Source: CAVSWT01 sp963775245 (GTDB lineage: Bacteria; Bacteroidota; Ignavibacteria; Ignavibacteriales; Ignavibacteriaceae). From it: a stretch of DNA of 64,000 nucleotides. Made by a program: the position numbers and the translations under genes. This document shows positions 19,601 to 28,348 of the stretch, piece after piece. How positions within the stretch are numbered: the first letter of the stretch is position 1; each line of letters starts with the position of its first letter. The notes under the pieces were generated by a model. That model had not been told where the DNA came from, did not search any database, and worked only from the letters and a program-made list of their open reading frames with translations. Where the stretch lies: contig CAVZID010000040.1 in assembly GCA_963775245.1 (NCBI GenBank), positions 186,001 through 250,000 on the forward strand. Direction: 5' to 3'.

Positions 19601-19827
19601 AAAAGTGTTTCATTAATAGTTGTATATCCGGCTGCTAAAATCTTTCCATCATCCTGGATTGCAATTGAATTTATTTCAGAACTTCCTTGTGAATAAATCG
19701 AAGCTGTAGTAATTCCGCCTTGTCCAAATGTTGGATCTAATTCTCCATCTTTCGAAAAAATAGTTTTTGTAATCGAGATAACAATTAAAGCAAGAATAAA
19801 CATTTTTGTTATTTTGAAATATTTCAT
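16648..19827 (-). CDS. secreted delta-60 repeat protein with T9SS sorting domain
   Basis: A protein of about 1059 residues. A signal peptide is followed by about 14 tandem delta-60 repeats of roughly 50 residues, each with a motif like LDxTFGxxGI and a DGKIxAAG stretch, which probably form a beta-propeller-like body. A PLPVELISF module and a C-terminal T9SS sorting domain (NYPNPFNPTTTIKYSIP ... ASGVYFYRL ... KKMILLR) follow, so the protein should be exported and attached to the cell surface. The start at 19827 has GAGGG at good distance; the frame is open four codons further. Two palindromic DNA elements (17098-17174 and 16824-16850) are inserted in frame in the C-terminal part. Confidence 0.9.
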   Translation of the reverse strand: MKYFKITKMFILALIVISITKTIFSKDGELDPTFGQGGITTASIYSQGSSEINSIAIQDDGKILAAGYTTINETLFRFSIVRYNTDGTMDNTFGTNGIVNTNINDAAFANSITLQSDGKIIAAGFSSVGGISKIAIARYNTDGALDISFGDNGIVLKSVGANSVTITSTKVQQDGKILAAGHYFNGSNEDFFLSRFNTDGTYDTNFGHDGAVITQVGASYDYAYSMVIQNDGKIILAGSGFQTNDDYALVRYNTDGTIDNTFGINGKVFTQVGAANDVARTVLLQDDGKIIAAGYSYNGANYDFSIARYDTSGFLDESFGTIGRTITNVGITNDYAYSAAIKSDGKIVLAGYSYNKNDNDIAIVQYKSDGNIDSSFGTNGIVTTPVGTANDYANAIAIQSNGNILAAGYSEASMIHNSTGKFLAPKKPSAGIEHNFTLVSYNPDGTLDETFANSGIELSQNGISNTFCNSAAIQSSGKIIAVGSFTSPNSLGIARFNSDGTIDNTFLDNGSKSYSPVGSLYSTYTSIKIQNDDKILIGGYAYISGKASFVICRADSNGNPDTNFGTDGYTITTMDSSVAIQSLAIQSDGKIVAIGNSFSNGEVHFILARYNTDGNLDSGFGNDGIVITPSLTDYKQDYSYSVLLQNNGKIIAAGIATDTTENKFALVRYNIDGSIDSSFGINGIVLTPFENPYVYLNSAALQSDGKIIAVGYMQKSNQYDFVIVRYKTNGSLDSTFNTNGEVIFGSPGLYEEAESVLIQNDGNIIIAGRSVNDISNTQKILLVRLTANGGGDQNFGVGGFIYTSIGASYASTSSLLMQSDGKIVVAGNAGNSNFYNAIAIIRYNNRPPLPVELISFNASVHDSKVKLNWTTATEINNLGYEIQRSLSPTPSQKEGAFGSSLPLEGGQGVGWEKIGFVEGHGNSTTTNTYQFIDNNLVTEKCSYRLKQIDLDGSFEYSKIVEINLEAPIKFSLSQNYPNPFNPTTTIKYSIPDVGTSLMKFVQLKVYDILGREVATLVSETKAPGNYEVNFNASQLASGVYFYRLSMGNFITTKKMILLR
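16824..16850. repeat. 20-bp perfect palindrome inside a sorting domain
   Basis: GAACTTCATTAATGAAGTTC at 16828-16847 is a perfect palindrome, and flanking GTA/TAC extend it with one mismatch. It is read through in frame and falls in the loop between two strands of the T9SS sorting domain of the delta-60 protein (codes for GTSLMKFV). Confidence 0.7.
17098..17174. repeat. GC-rich palindromic element inside coding sequence
   Basis: A 77-bp GC-rich island in AT-rich surroundings. The ends GCCTACCCCC and GGGGATAGGC are inverted; inside are CTTCC-AAA-GGAAG and CCCCTTCC-TTTTG-GGAAGGGG hairpins, giving a cloverleaf-like fold. It is translated in frame as the segment from about SLSPTPSQKEG to GGQGVGW, replacing a loop that is of other sequence in the related protein at 22790-23872. 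The spacer at 43784-43816 holds a shorter relative. Confidence 0.75.
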
Positions 19828-19882
19828 TTTGGCCCTCATAAAATTTTACATTGTTCTAAATATTTTTACTTAATCAACTTCA

Positions 19883-22720
19883 TTATTTGAGTAGTATCAT
19901 TTTTTTTACTTGATGGAAATTACCTGCATCCAATTTATAGAAGTAAACACCGCTTGGCAGAGAAGCTTTGTTATTTGTATTTGCAGCATTAAATTCAATC
20001 TCATAATTTCCAGGCTGTTGATTTTCATTTATTAACGTTGAAACCTCTTTGCCTAGGATATTGTAAATTTTTAGTTGTATGGGAACCCACCCGCCCCTTG
20101 CCCCTCCAGGGATTGGACTTCCCGAGGAGGGGATAGAGTATCCTATTTTGGTGGAGGGATTAAAGGGGTTAGGATAGTTCTGCAGCAATTTAAAAGAAGT
20201 TGGTATTTCTTTTACCAAATTTTCAGTTATGTTTGAAGTCTTTTTATCTCCCGTATAACGAATAATCGTATTTACCGTCATTGTTTCATCTCGATTTATT
20301 GAATTACCGGCAGCAATTATATTCCCATCTTTCTGAATAGCAATAGACTTTATTAGATTAAACGGAACCCCATATTTATCTTCCCTAAGACCATTTTCGC
20401 CAAATGTGGAATCAAGACTTCCATTATTGTTATATCTTAGGATAAGAAAAGATCTATCCTTATCGGTACCGCCGACAACTATTTTTCCATCATCCTGTAA
20501 TTTTAATGAATATCCAACCGAAGCTGAATCAGGTGTTGGCGTGAGGACAATTCCATTATTTCCAAAAGTGCTGTCAAAACTTCCATCTGAATTATAGCGC
20601 ACTAAAGCTACTTCACCAATTTTGATATTTCCGTAAGAACCTGCGGCAATTATTTTACCATCATTTTGTAATTTTATTGAATAGCACCTGTTATTACTAC
20701 TTCCGATAGGTGAGGTTACAAGCCCGTCTGTCCCAAAAGTGCTGTCTAGTTTTCCATCAGCCGTTAAGCGTACTAGTGAAAAATTATCTTTATCCCCGTT
20801 TCTGTATGAACCTGCTAATATAATTTTATCATCATCTTGTATGGCTGATGAAAAGGCAAAATCATAAGAGCTGCCTATAGGAATGAATGCTTTTCCTTCG
20901 GATCCAAAAGTATTATCAAAGCTTCCATCTACATTATAACGGACTGCTGCGAAAACTGCACCGTTATTTAAGTAAGAATAACCGCATGCTATTATTTTTC
21001 CATCATTCTGAATTGCTGCCGAATAAACAAAATCAACTGAGTTATTTGCAGGAAGGAGGGCAATTCCGCCCATACCGAAAGTATTATCCAAACTTCCGTC
21101 CGAAGTATAACGAACGGCAACCGAGTGACGCTCATTGTCAATATAAGTAGAACCACTTGCAATTATTTTCCCATCATTTTGTATAATCAAGGATTCAAAA
21201 TCATCGCTGGAAGAATCTTTGATTGATTTAATTGTTTTCCCATTTATTCCAAATGTATTATCTAGTGTACCATCCGGGTTAAAACGGTTTAAAGCAAAGT
21301 CATTATCACTGCCGTTCCAAATATTACTTAGTGTAATAATTTTTTCGTTATCATTTTTGTTTTGTAATACTACAGATGTTGTATATTCCATAGAATATTT
21401 AACTTCTGTAATTACAATTCCATTATCTCCAAATGTATTATCCAGGCTCCCATCAGCATTATAGCGAACTGTAATTGAATTGCTACCATTTGTGTCTGAA
21501 TCAATAGAACCAGTTGCAACAATCTTCCCATTACTAAGTTTTGCTACATCATAAGCTTGCTCACTTGAGTTTTCTATTGAAGTTATTTTTATTCCGTTAT
21601 TTCCGAATGAATCATCTAATGATCCGTTAGAGTTGTAACGAACTAATGCATAATCCCCCTCGGTCACATTATATGTGCGCCCGGCAGCTATAATTTTACC
21701 ATCGCTTTGTATCACTATTGAGTTCGGTTCATCATTATGCTCTCCAATTGGTGTAAGTGTTATACCATTTGTTCCGAAAGAAAAATCAAGAGTTCCATCG
21801 GAATCATAGCGAGCAATTACAAAATCATCATTATTAAAACCGTTGGAATAATCTCCGGCAACCACAATTTTTCCATCCTCTTGAATTGCAACAGATCGAG
21901 CTTCGCTGTCAGAAACCCCAATTGGCGTTGTTACTACACCCCCTGATCCAAATGTATTATCTAAATTTCCATCAACTTTATACCGAATCAAGGTAATTAC
22001 TTTTTTACCATTTAAAGAAAGTCCGGCAACAACTATTTTCCCATCAACTTGTATTTGTGCGGAATATGGATAAGATGCTGATGTTCCAATTGTTGTGAAT
22101 ACTGCTCCATTATGTCCGAAAGTATTATCCAAAGTACCATCGGAGTTGTATCTTGCTAACGTAAAATTATAATCACTCTGATTATCAGATTTAGAAGAAC
22201 CGACTAATACTATTTTTCCATCCGGTTGTATTAGGACTTTGTTTGAGTAAGAGCTTATTCCTAATGGGGTTATCACAATTCCATTGTTTCCAAATGTAAA
22301 GTCCTTGTTTCCATCTATGGTATAACGAACCAAAGCGAAATTATCTCTTCCTCCCTTATTCGAATATCCAGCAGCAATTAATTTTCCGTCATTTTGCATT
22401 GCTAGTGATCTTGCATCTAAAGATTCTCCGGCGTTTGCAGTAGCAATTCCATTCAAGCCGAATGAATTATCTAATTTCCCATGCTGATCATACTGCATTG
22501 CAAAAATTTCATTATTTGTCGAGCCACCTACCACTATTTTTTCAACATTTCGAATTACTAATGCCCTAGGAAAACTGTTTTGCCTGATAGGATTTATAAT
22601 ATTAGTTACTACACCTCCATGACCGAATGTGGTGTCCAATTGCCCGGCCTGGGGATAAATATGTTTTGCATATATCATTAATAATAAACCGAAGATTAAA
22701 AATACCTTTCCATTTTTCAT
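19883..22720 (-). CDS. secreted delta-60 repeat protein with T9SS sorting domain (second)
   Basis: A sister of the downstream delta-60 protein. It has a signal peptide, about 14 delta-60 repeats and a C-terminal T9SS sorting domain (NYPNPFNPSTKIGYSIP ... LPSGVYFYKLDAG ... KKMILLK), with no PLPVEL module between. The start at 22720 follows an ATAGGAT site; an ATG six codons upstream is also in frame. Length is about 945 residues. It should be a T9SS cargo displayed on the surface; the repeats suggest binding, not catalysis. A GC-rich hairpin is inserted in frame in the sorting domain. Confidence 0.9.
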   Translation of the reverse strand: MKNGKVFLIFGLLLMIYAKHIYPQAGQLDTTFGHGGVVTNIINPIRQNSFPRALVIRNVEKIVVGGSTNNEIFAMQYDQHGKLDNSFGLNGIATANAGESLDARSLAMQNDGKLIAAGYSNKGGRDNFALVRYTIDGNKDFTFGNNGIVITPLGISSYSNKVLIQPDGKIVLVGSSKSDNQSDYNFTLARYNSDGTLDNTFGHNGAVFTTIGTSASYPYSAQIQVDGKIVVAGLSLNGKKVITLIRYKVDGNLDNTFGSGGVVTTPIGVSDSEARSVAIQEDGKIVVAGDYSNGFNNDDFVIARYDSDGTLDFSFGTNGITLTPIGEHNDEPNSIVIQSDGKIIAAGRTYNVTEGDYALVRYNSNGSLDDSFGNNGIKITSIENSSEQAYDVAKLSNGKIVATGSIDSDTNGSNSITVRYNADGSLDNTFGDNGIVITEVKYSMEYTTSVVLQNKNDNEKIITLSNIWNGSDNDFALNRFNPDGTLDNTFGINGKTIKSIKDSSSDDFESLIIQNDGKIIASGSTYIDNERHSVAVRYTSDGSLDNTFGMGGIALLPANNSVDFVYSAAIQNDGKIIACGYSYLNNGAVFAAVRYNVDGSFDNTFGSEGKAFIPIGSSYDFAFSSAIQDDDKIILAGSYRNGDKDNFSLVRLTADGKLDSTFGTDGLVTSPIGSSNNRCYSIKLQNDGKIIAAGSYGNIKIGEVALVRYNSDGSFDSTFGNNGIVLTPTPDSASVGYSLKLQDDGKIVVGGTDKDRSFLILRYNNNGSLDSTFGENGLREDKYGVPFNLIKSIAIQKDGNIIAAGNSINRDETMTVNTIIRYTGDKKTSNITENLVKEIPTSFKLLQNYPNPFNPSTKIGYSIPSSGSPIPGGARGGWVPIQLKIYNILGKEVSTLINENQQPGNYEIEFNAANTNNKASLPSGVYFYKLDAGNFHQVKKMILLK
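20101..20132. repeat. GC-rich hairpin inside a sorting domain
   Basis: CCCCTCC (20101-20107) pairs with GGAGGGG (20126-20132), and GGGA pairs with TCCC inside. It is read in frame in the loop between two strands of the T9SS sorting domain (around SPIPGGARGG), the same loop that carries the palindrome at 16824-16850 in the other delta-60 gene. Confidence 0.65.
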
Positions 22721-22789
22721 TTTTGTAATCCTATCCATTAATAAAAAGTTAACTTTAGCAGTGTTTGCTTATTGATTTATGTTACAAGG

Positions 22790-23872
22790 TTAGCGTAAAA
22801 GAATCATTTTTTTTACAGCCTCATACCTACCGGCTTGTAATCTGTAGATATATATTCCACTGGCAAAAGAAGTTGCGTTGAACCGCGTTTTATAATAACC
22901 AGCATCTCTTACTTCGTTAATAAGAGTAGCTACTTCGTTTCCAATTATATCATATACTTTAAGCGAAACATGGGTGCTGACCGGTAACTGCCAGTTAATT
23001 GTTGTAGTTGGATTAAAAGGGTTAGGATAGTTTTGGAAGAGCATATATAGAGAAGGGACGACTTTTACATTTATAACATCCGAATATGAAAAGCTTCCAT
23101 CCTTATCAACTTGTTTAAGCCGATAATCAAAATTGCTTCCACCGACAGGATTTTTATCTATAAAGGAATATTCTTTTTGTGAGCTGCTGTTGTCGCTGCC
23201 TGCAACAAAGCCAACCTTTTTCCAGTTCTGATTATTTCCTTCTGATTGTTTGTTATTAAGCTGCCTTTCTATCTCAAAGCCATAATTGTTTAATTCTGTT
23301 GCAGTCTTCCATTTTAAGTTAACTTTATCCTGGTTTACCGAAGCTTCAAAAGAAGTTAATTCAACTGGTAGTGGGGCACCTTGATTATTAATAGTAACAG
23401 TACCGGGATTACCCGAAAAATCTACTATGCCAAAAGCATCTGTAGGTTCAAAATAAGCATGGCCGTTTCCTACGGCAGAAAAATTAATTACAATAGCATT
23501 AACAGAAGAGGTAACCCAATAATCATTATCCGTACCACCATTGAAATTATCATATAATAATCTATGGGTAAAAGTATATCCATCTTTAGTCCAGTTACCG
23601 TCAGCTATATTCTCTGTTCTATAACTTGTTCCCCAACCGAAAGTGGTTTTCAATTGAGAATCATCAACCCCGTTTAAAGAAAGGGATGTGGTAGCATCAT
23701 CACCATAATATAAATAAAAACTTATGTTTGGGGCCTCTTCATCCTTTGGGTCTCCTTTGATGTTTATTGTTAAAGGATTTACCCCATTCAGAGTAACAGT
23801 AACATTACCTGCAATTATAGGCTTGATTGTTAATGCTATAATTATACATTTAAGAAGAATCGAAATTTTCAT
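22790..23872 (-). CDS. secreted protein with PLPVEL module and T9SS sorting domain
   Basis: A 360-residue protein with a signal peptide, an N-terminal domain of about 150 residues of unrecognised type, the PLPVELTSFEASV module with its RLKQVDKDGSFSYS stretch, and a T9SS sorting domain (NYPNPFNPTTTINWQLP ... ASGIYIYRLQAG ... KKMILLR). AAGGAG precedes the start. It should be exported through the T9SS. The unknown N-terminal domain would set its function. Confidence 0.82.
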   Translation of the reverse strand: MKISILLKCIIIALTIKPIIAGNVTVTLNGVNPLTINIKGDPKDEEAPNISFYLYYGDDATTSLSLNGVDDSQLKTTFGWGTSYRTENIADGNWTKDGYTFTHRLLYDNFNGGTDNDYWVTSSVNAIVINFSAVGNGHAYFEPTDAFGIVDFSGNPGTVTINNQGAPLPVELTSFEASVNQDKVNLKWKTATELNNYGFEIERQLNNKQSEGNNQNWKKVGFVAGSDNSSSQKEYSFIDKNPVGGSNFDYRLKQVDKDGSFSYSDVINVKVVPSLYMLFQNYPNPFNPTTTINWQLPVSTHVSLKVYDIIGNEVATLINEVRDAGYYKTRFNATSFASGIYIYRLQAGRYEAVKKMILLR

Positions 23873-23895
23873 TGTTCACTCCTTAATTAAGATAT

Positions 23896-25083
23896 TTAAT
23901 GTGAAGGTACTGATGAAGATTTACCTATATTCAGCTTTATCTTTTCGTAATCATTCGAATTTACTAATCCATTAAAATCGCAGTCTCCGTTTAGATAACC
24001 ACTGGAACTTGCTTCTGTTTTTGCAGCAACATAATCTCCAGAGTTTATAAACGAGCTTTGGTTAACATCTCCGACAATCATTCCCCAAACACCGGGTTCA
24101 AATTCCTTTACACCGGAACTGCCGCCATAAAATTGGCTGCTTGCTGAAGTAAAATTATAATTTGATACTGTGGATGCTGTTCCCCAGGTTAACCCGGTTT
24201 TCGCACTTGCAGTCATTGCAGTGATATGGTTTCTATGCAGAACAGAAATGTAAAAATCTCCTGGGGGTGCGGCTATTCCTATTCCTCTACCTGATGTTGC
24301 ATTATCATCGATTAGGTTTCCAGCAGAATCTAAGTAAGCGGAACGTGAAGCAATAATTGTAGTTGGAGTAGTTACATCACGAAGCTGAACCAATACCCAA
24401 TCAACAGCGGTTGATGGTTTTGACGAAGAGGTTCTTGCATCTTCTAAATAAGGAGACGTTAACGGGATTTCACTATTAATAGTGGTATTCATATTATGGT
24501 TTGTTGTATTGTAAGGCCCTTCCAAAAATATCTTTGCTTTAACACCAACACCTTCGGAGATTACCAGTTCTGTTTGTGAATTTTTAGGGAATGTAATTGT
24601 ATCTGCCTCAATTGTGTTTCCTGTTGAACCAAAACCGTATCCTTTCCAGTTGCTGCCGTTCTTTGTGTAAATAAAAAACGGCCCGGTAAGGCTTCCTGCT
24701 TCACCGGATGCTGCAACAATAGATACATTTGTTTTTAAATTTGAACCAGTACTTTGGTTAGTAATTTCATAATAGCGTGTGAAATTTGTACTTGTACCTG
24801 AATATTGAGTTCCGATTATACATGTTATATTACCTTTTAATGGGGACGAAAAAGTCAATCCGCTGAACTGAGTAACTGTATCTCTATCGCCGGATGAGAA
24901 AATACCTTTCAAGTGGCCGTTTCCATTTTCTATAAGATTGCCGGAAAGTTCAACCTTTGATGCTCCAGTTGTTTCAACCTGCATATTATTATTTAGTTCT
25001 AAGTCAATTCCTCCATAAGCGGAAACATGAACTATAAAAATTATAAGAGGAAATGATATGAATTTTATTTTAAGCAGTTTCAT
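23896..25083 (-). CDS. secreted protein with dockerin-like C-terminus
   Basis: About 395 residues: signal peptide, an N-terminal beta-rich region, a middle domain of unknown type, and two C-terminal calcium-loop-like repeats, GDVNQSSFINSGDY and GDCDFNGLVNSNDY, spaced like a type I dockerin. There is no NPFNP sorting domain, unlike the neighbours. The start at 25083 has GGAGG at the right distance, while the upstream ATG at 25095 overlaps that site. Dockerin-like pairs often bind a cohesin, but no cohesin is seen in this window. Confidence 0.7.
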   Translation of the reverse strand: MKLLKIKFISFPLIIFIVHVSAYGGIDLELNNNMQVETTGASKVELSGNLIENGNGHLKGIFSSGDRDTVTQFSGLTFSSPLKGNITCIIGTQYSGTSTNFTRYYEITNQSTGSNLKTNVSIVAASGEAGSLTGPFFIYTKNGSNWKGYGFGSTGNTIEADTITFPKNSQTELVISEGVGVKAKIFLEGPYNTTNHNMNTTINSEIPLTSPYLEDARTSSSKPSTAVDWVLVQLRDVTTPTTIIASRSAYLDSAGNLIDDNATSGRGIGIAAPPGDFYISVLHRNHITAMTASAKTGLTWGTASTVSNYNFTSASSQFYGGSSGVKEFEPGVWGMIVGDVNQSSFINSGDYVAAKTEASSSGYLNGDCDFNGLVNSNDYEKIKLNIGKSSSVPSH

Positions 25084-25126
25084 AAAAGCCTCCATACTTT
25101 AATTAAAAAATCGTATAAGTTTCATT

Positions 25127-26606
25127 CTATTTTTGAACAACAAGGTTATTTAATTTGTCTTTAAGTTCTTGAACTTCATTTTTAAGCTCTTCAATCATTT
25201 TTTGCTGTTCCTGCATTCCTTTAACCAGAGGCACAACAAATTCAGAATATCTTAATCTGTAAAAATCATTCTCATTCTCCGGTTTTTCTACACCGTCGAA
25301 ATCGATTCCTAATTTATTCACAAGAGACTCAACCTCCTGGGCTATAAAACCAACTTGTCTTTCTTTAGATTTTTTCTCTCTGCTTTGAATCATTTTTGGG
25401 TTTTCATCAAGATGATTCTCAATACCGTTTTTATCGAAAGTAATATTTTCTTGAAGCTTAATTGAAATTGCGTTCATATCAAAAGTGAAAGTAACCGGCC
25501 TTAATCCCAAGATAAAATTCAAACCGGAAACATTTTCTTTAACATTTCTTTTGAAACGTCCATCAGAAAGATTAGACCAGGGAGCATAACCCCCAATACT
25601 TGTAACTTCATTATTTCCAATTCTTACTTGATTATCAGCAAATACATGCGCATTTAATCCTATTGCAGTGGTATTGTTCAAACCTTTTAATGAAGAATTT
25701 GCTGGTCCAGCATAGTTGCCGACTGCAGTGTTTTCGCCTCCAGTTTGATTATTAAATAATGCATATTTTCCAACTGCTGTATTATTTTCACCGGATGTGT
25801 TGAAAGAAAGTGCTCCGTTTCCTATTGCTTGATTAAATCTTCCAGTTTTATTCAATCTAAGTGCATCGTAACCCGTTGCTGTATTTTCGGTACCATTTGT
25901 ATTTGAATAAAGTGCGTGGGTACCAAGTGCTGTATTTTCATATCCTGTCGTATTTGAAAAAAGCGCAGCACTACCAAATGCTGAGTTGCTATCTGCCAAT
26001 ATTATGATATAGTGTAAGCAAACCTACAGCGGTGTTGCCATTCCCAATTTGGTTAATTGCGAGAGCTTCATAACCAATTGCAGTATTACCAAAACCGAAA
26101 ATATTGTTAAGAAGTGTATAACCACCAATTGCAGTATTGGCACCCCCGGACGTATTATGCTGAAGCGCTATATAACCAACTCCGGTATTTCCATTATCCG
26201 TTCCATCATCATTATCTCCTGCACCTGAACCAAGAAAAAGACTGTGCCCGATATATTTTGCATCGGAGAGGTCATTTAATAGAGAAGCTCCACCTGTACC
26301 GTTTAATTTAGTATCTCCCCAAAAAAGATTGCCGTCATTATTATAAAGTTTGTTGCCGCTTAATGCGCTTCCAACGCTTGGTAAAATTAGCGAACCGGCA
26401 GAACCTTCGCTGTTTATTTCAATAAGTGTTGTACTTCCGTCTTTAAATGATACTTTATCATTAACTGATTGAGTGTTTACCGATTTATTTTGAATACTCT
26501 TCGTGTCGTTTTCTGTATCAGCTTTGTTTTTATTATTCTGTTGAGCAAACAAAAGGGGAATAGAGAAAAGAAAAATTATTAGTAATAATACTGCGCTTCG
26601 TTTCAT
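25127..26606 (-). CDS. YadA-head repeat protein with S74 autochaperone, copy 1 (one frameshift)
   Basis: Signal peptide, a shared N-terminal domain (VSFKDGSTTLIEINSEG), a left-handed-helix repeat region with NTAxGxxAL units like the YadA head, and a C-terminal peptidase S74 intramolecular chaperone (SDGRFKRNV, then VGFIAQEVESL) ending in a coiled coil. The frame shifts once near 25995; compared with its paralogues one base is surplus between HN and ADSNSAFG. S74 domains normally trimerise fibres and then cut themselves off; the S and K of SDxRxK are kept. It is the last of three tandem copies. Confidence 0.8.
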
Positions 26607-26676
26607 ACAATCCTCATCTAAAGGTTAAAAATATTTTTAGCAAATGATTTCATTTTAATTTTCATCATTAAGCTTT

Positions 26677-28233
26677 TTAGTTATTATTTTCATTCTCTAA
26701 ATCTTCTATTCTTGTTGTAAGTTTCTGTATCATTGTTTGCTGTTCTTGATTTTCTTTCTTAAGCTCTTCAATCATTTTTTGTTGTTCCTGCATACCTTTA
26801 ACCAAAGGGACGACAAACTCAGAATACCTTAGTCTGTAGAAGCTATCCTCATTTTCAGGCTTTTCTACTCCATCGAAATCAATTCCCAACCTATTCACAA
26901 GGGACTCAACCTCCTGAGCAATAAAACCAACTCTTCTTGTTTTAGATTTTTTCTCCCTGCTTTGAATCATTTCCGGACTTTCTACCAAACTTTTTTTGGT
27001 ACCATTTTTATCAAAAGTAATATTTTCTTGAAGCTTATTTGAAATGGCATTCATATCAAAAGTGAAGGTGACAGGCCTTAATCCTAAAATAAAATTCAAA
27101 CCGGAAACATTTTCTTTAACATTTCTTTTAAATCGTCCATCAGAAAGGTTAGACCAGGGGGCATAACCGCCAATACTTGTAACATTAGTATTTCCAATTC
27201 TTACTTGGTTTGAAGTTGTTACGCTAGCTTCATTTCCTATCGCAGTAGTATTTTCTAAATCGGAATAAATAGATGATGACGGTCCCGCAGAATTACCAAT
27301 TGCTGTATTTAATTTTCCAGATTGGTTATATTGTAGGGCACCTAATCCAATTGCAGTGTTTAGAATCCCATTTTGATTATAACCAAGTGCACCAATACCG
27401 ATTGCTGTGTTTCTATTTCCAAGTTGGTTATATTCCATAGAGTTTACCCCAATTGCAATATTACTTGAACCGGTAGTGTTTGACTCAAGTGCACTAGTGC
27501 CAATTGCTATATTATCATACCCCGAAGTGTTTGAATAAAGAGCATGGGCACCAATTGCGGTGTTATCAAATCCTGTTGTATTTGAAAAAAGTGCTGCGTA
27601 ACCAAATGCTGAATTGCTGTCAGCATTATTATGATAAAGTGAGAGCAGACCAACAGCAGTGTTACCATTCCCATTATTGTTACTTGCGAGAGCCTCATAA
27701 CCTGCAGCTGTATTTCCAAAGCCAGAAGTATTTGCAGTAAGTGCATAACTGCCAACTGCTGTATTAGCAGCTCCGGATATATTATGCTGAAGTGCTATAT
27801 AGCCAACTCCTGTGTTTCCATTATCTGTTCCATCGTCATTATCTCCCGCACCTGAACCCAGAAAAAGACTATACCCGATATATTTTGCATCTGAGAGGTC
27901 ATTCAAAATAGAAGCTCCGCCGGAGCCATTTAATTGTGAGTTTCCCCAAAAAAGATTACCGCCATTATTATAAAGTTTGTTGCCGCTTAATGCACTTCCA
28001 ACGCTTGGTAAAATTAGCGAACCGGCAGAACCTTCGCTGTTTATTTCAATAAGTGTTGTACTTCCGTCTTTAAATGATACCTTATCATTAACTGATTGAG
28101 TGTTTACCGATTTATTTGATATTTTATTTTTTTCATTTTCTGAAATAGATTTATCTTTTTTAGCTTGTTGTGCATGTATAAATGAAATGGAGCAAATAAA
28201 AATAGTTGATATAATAAGTGTATTTCGTTTCAT
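26677..28233 (-). CDS. YadA-head repeat protein with S74 autochaperone, copy 2
   Basis: The longest and intact copy, 518 residues. It has a signal peptide, the shared N-terminal domain, about a dozen head repeats with the NTAIGxxAL pattern, S74 motif SDGRFKRNV near residue 370, and a C-terminal coiled coil (KKENQEQQTMIQKLTTRIEDL). It carries extra repeats relative to its neighbours. Such proteins should form trimeric fibres on the cell surface. No NPFNP domain is present, so the export route is not clear. Confidence 0.85.
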   Translation of the reverse strand: MKRNTLIISTIFICSISFIHAQQAKKDKSISENEKNKISNKSVNTQSVNDKVSFKDGSTTLIEINSEGSAGSLILPSVGSALSGNKLYNNGGNLFWGNSQLNGSGGASILNDLSDAKYIGYSLFLGSGAGDNDDGTDNGNTGVGYIALQHNISGAANTAVGSYALTANTSGFGNTAAGYEALASNNNGNGNTAVGLLSLYHNNADSNSAFGYAALFSNTTGFDNTAIGAHALYSNTSGYDNIAIGTSALESNTTGSSNIAIGVNSMEYNQLGNRNTAIGIGALGYNQNGILNTAIGLGALQYNQSGKLNTAIGNSAGPSSSIYSDLENTTAIGNEASVTTSNQVRIGNTNVTSIGGYAPWSNLSDGRFKRNVKENVSGLNFILGLRPVTFTFDMNAISNKLQENITFDKNGTKKSLVESPEMIQSREKKSKTRRVGFIAQEVESLVNRLGIDFDGVEKPENEDSFYRLRYSEFVVPLVKGMQEQQKMIEELKKENQEQQTMIQKLTTRIEDLENENNN

Positions 28234-28348
28234 ACAAACCTCATTTAAAGGTTAAAAAAATTATTTAAACAGATAATCGGTTTTATATTGAATGAATTTT
28301 TGGGCAATGATTTTCTTTTTGCTTTTATCACTTAACTATTTCAATTTT

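Noticed and set aside
19102..22000. Several plus-strand ORFs of 60-90 codons inside the delta-60 genes
   Set aside because: They recur with the period of the delta-60 repeats and are antisense shadows.
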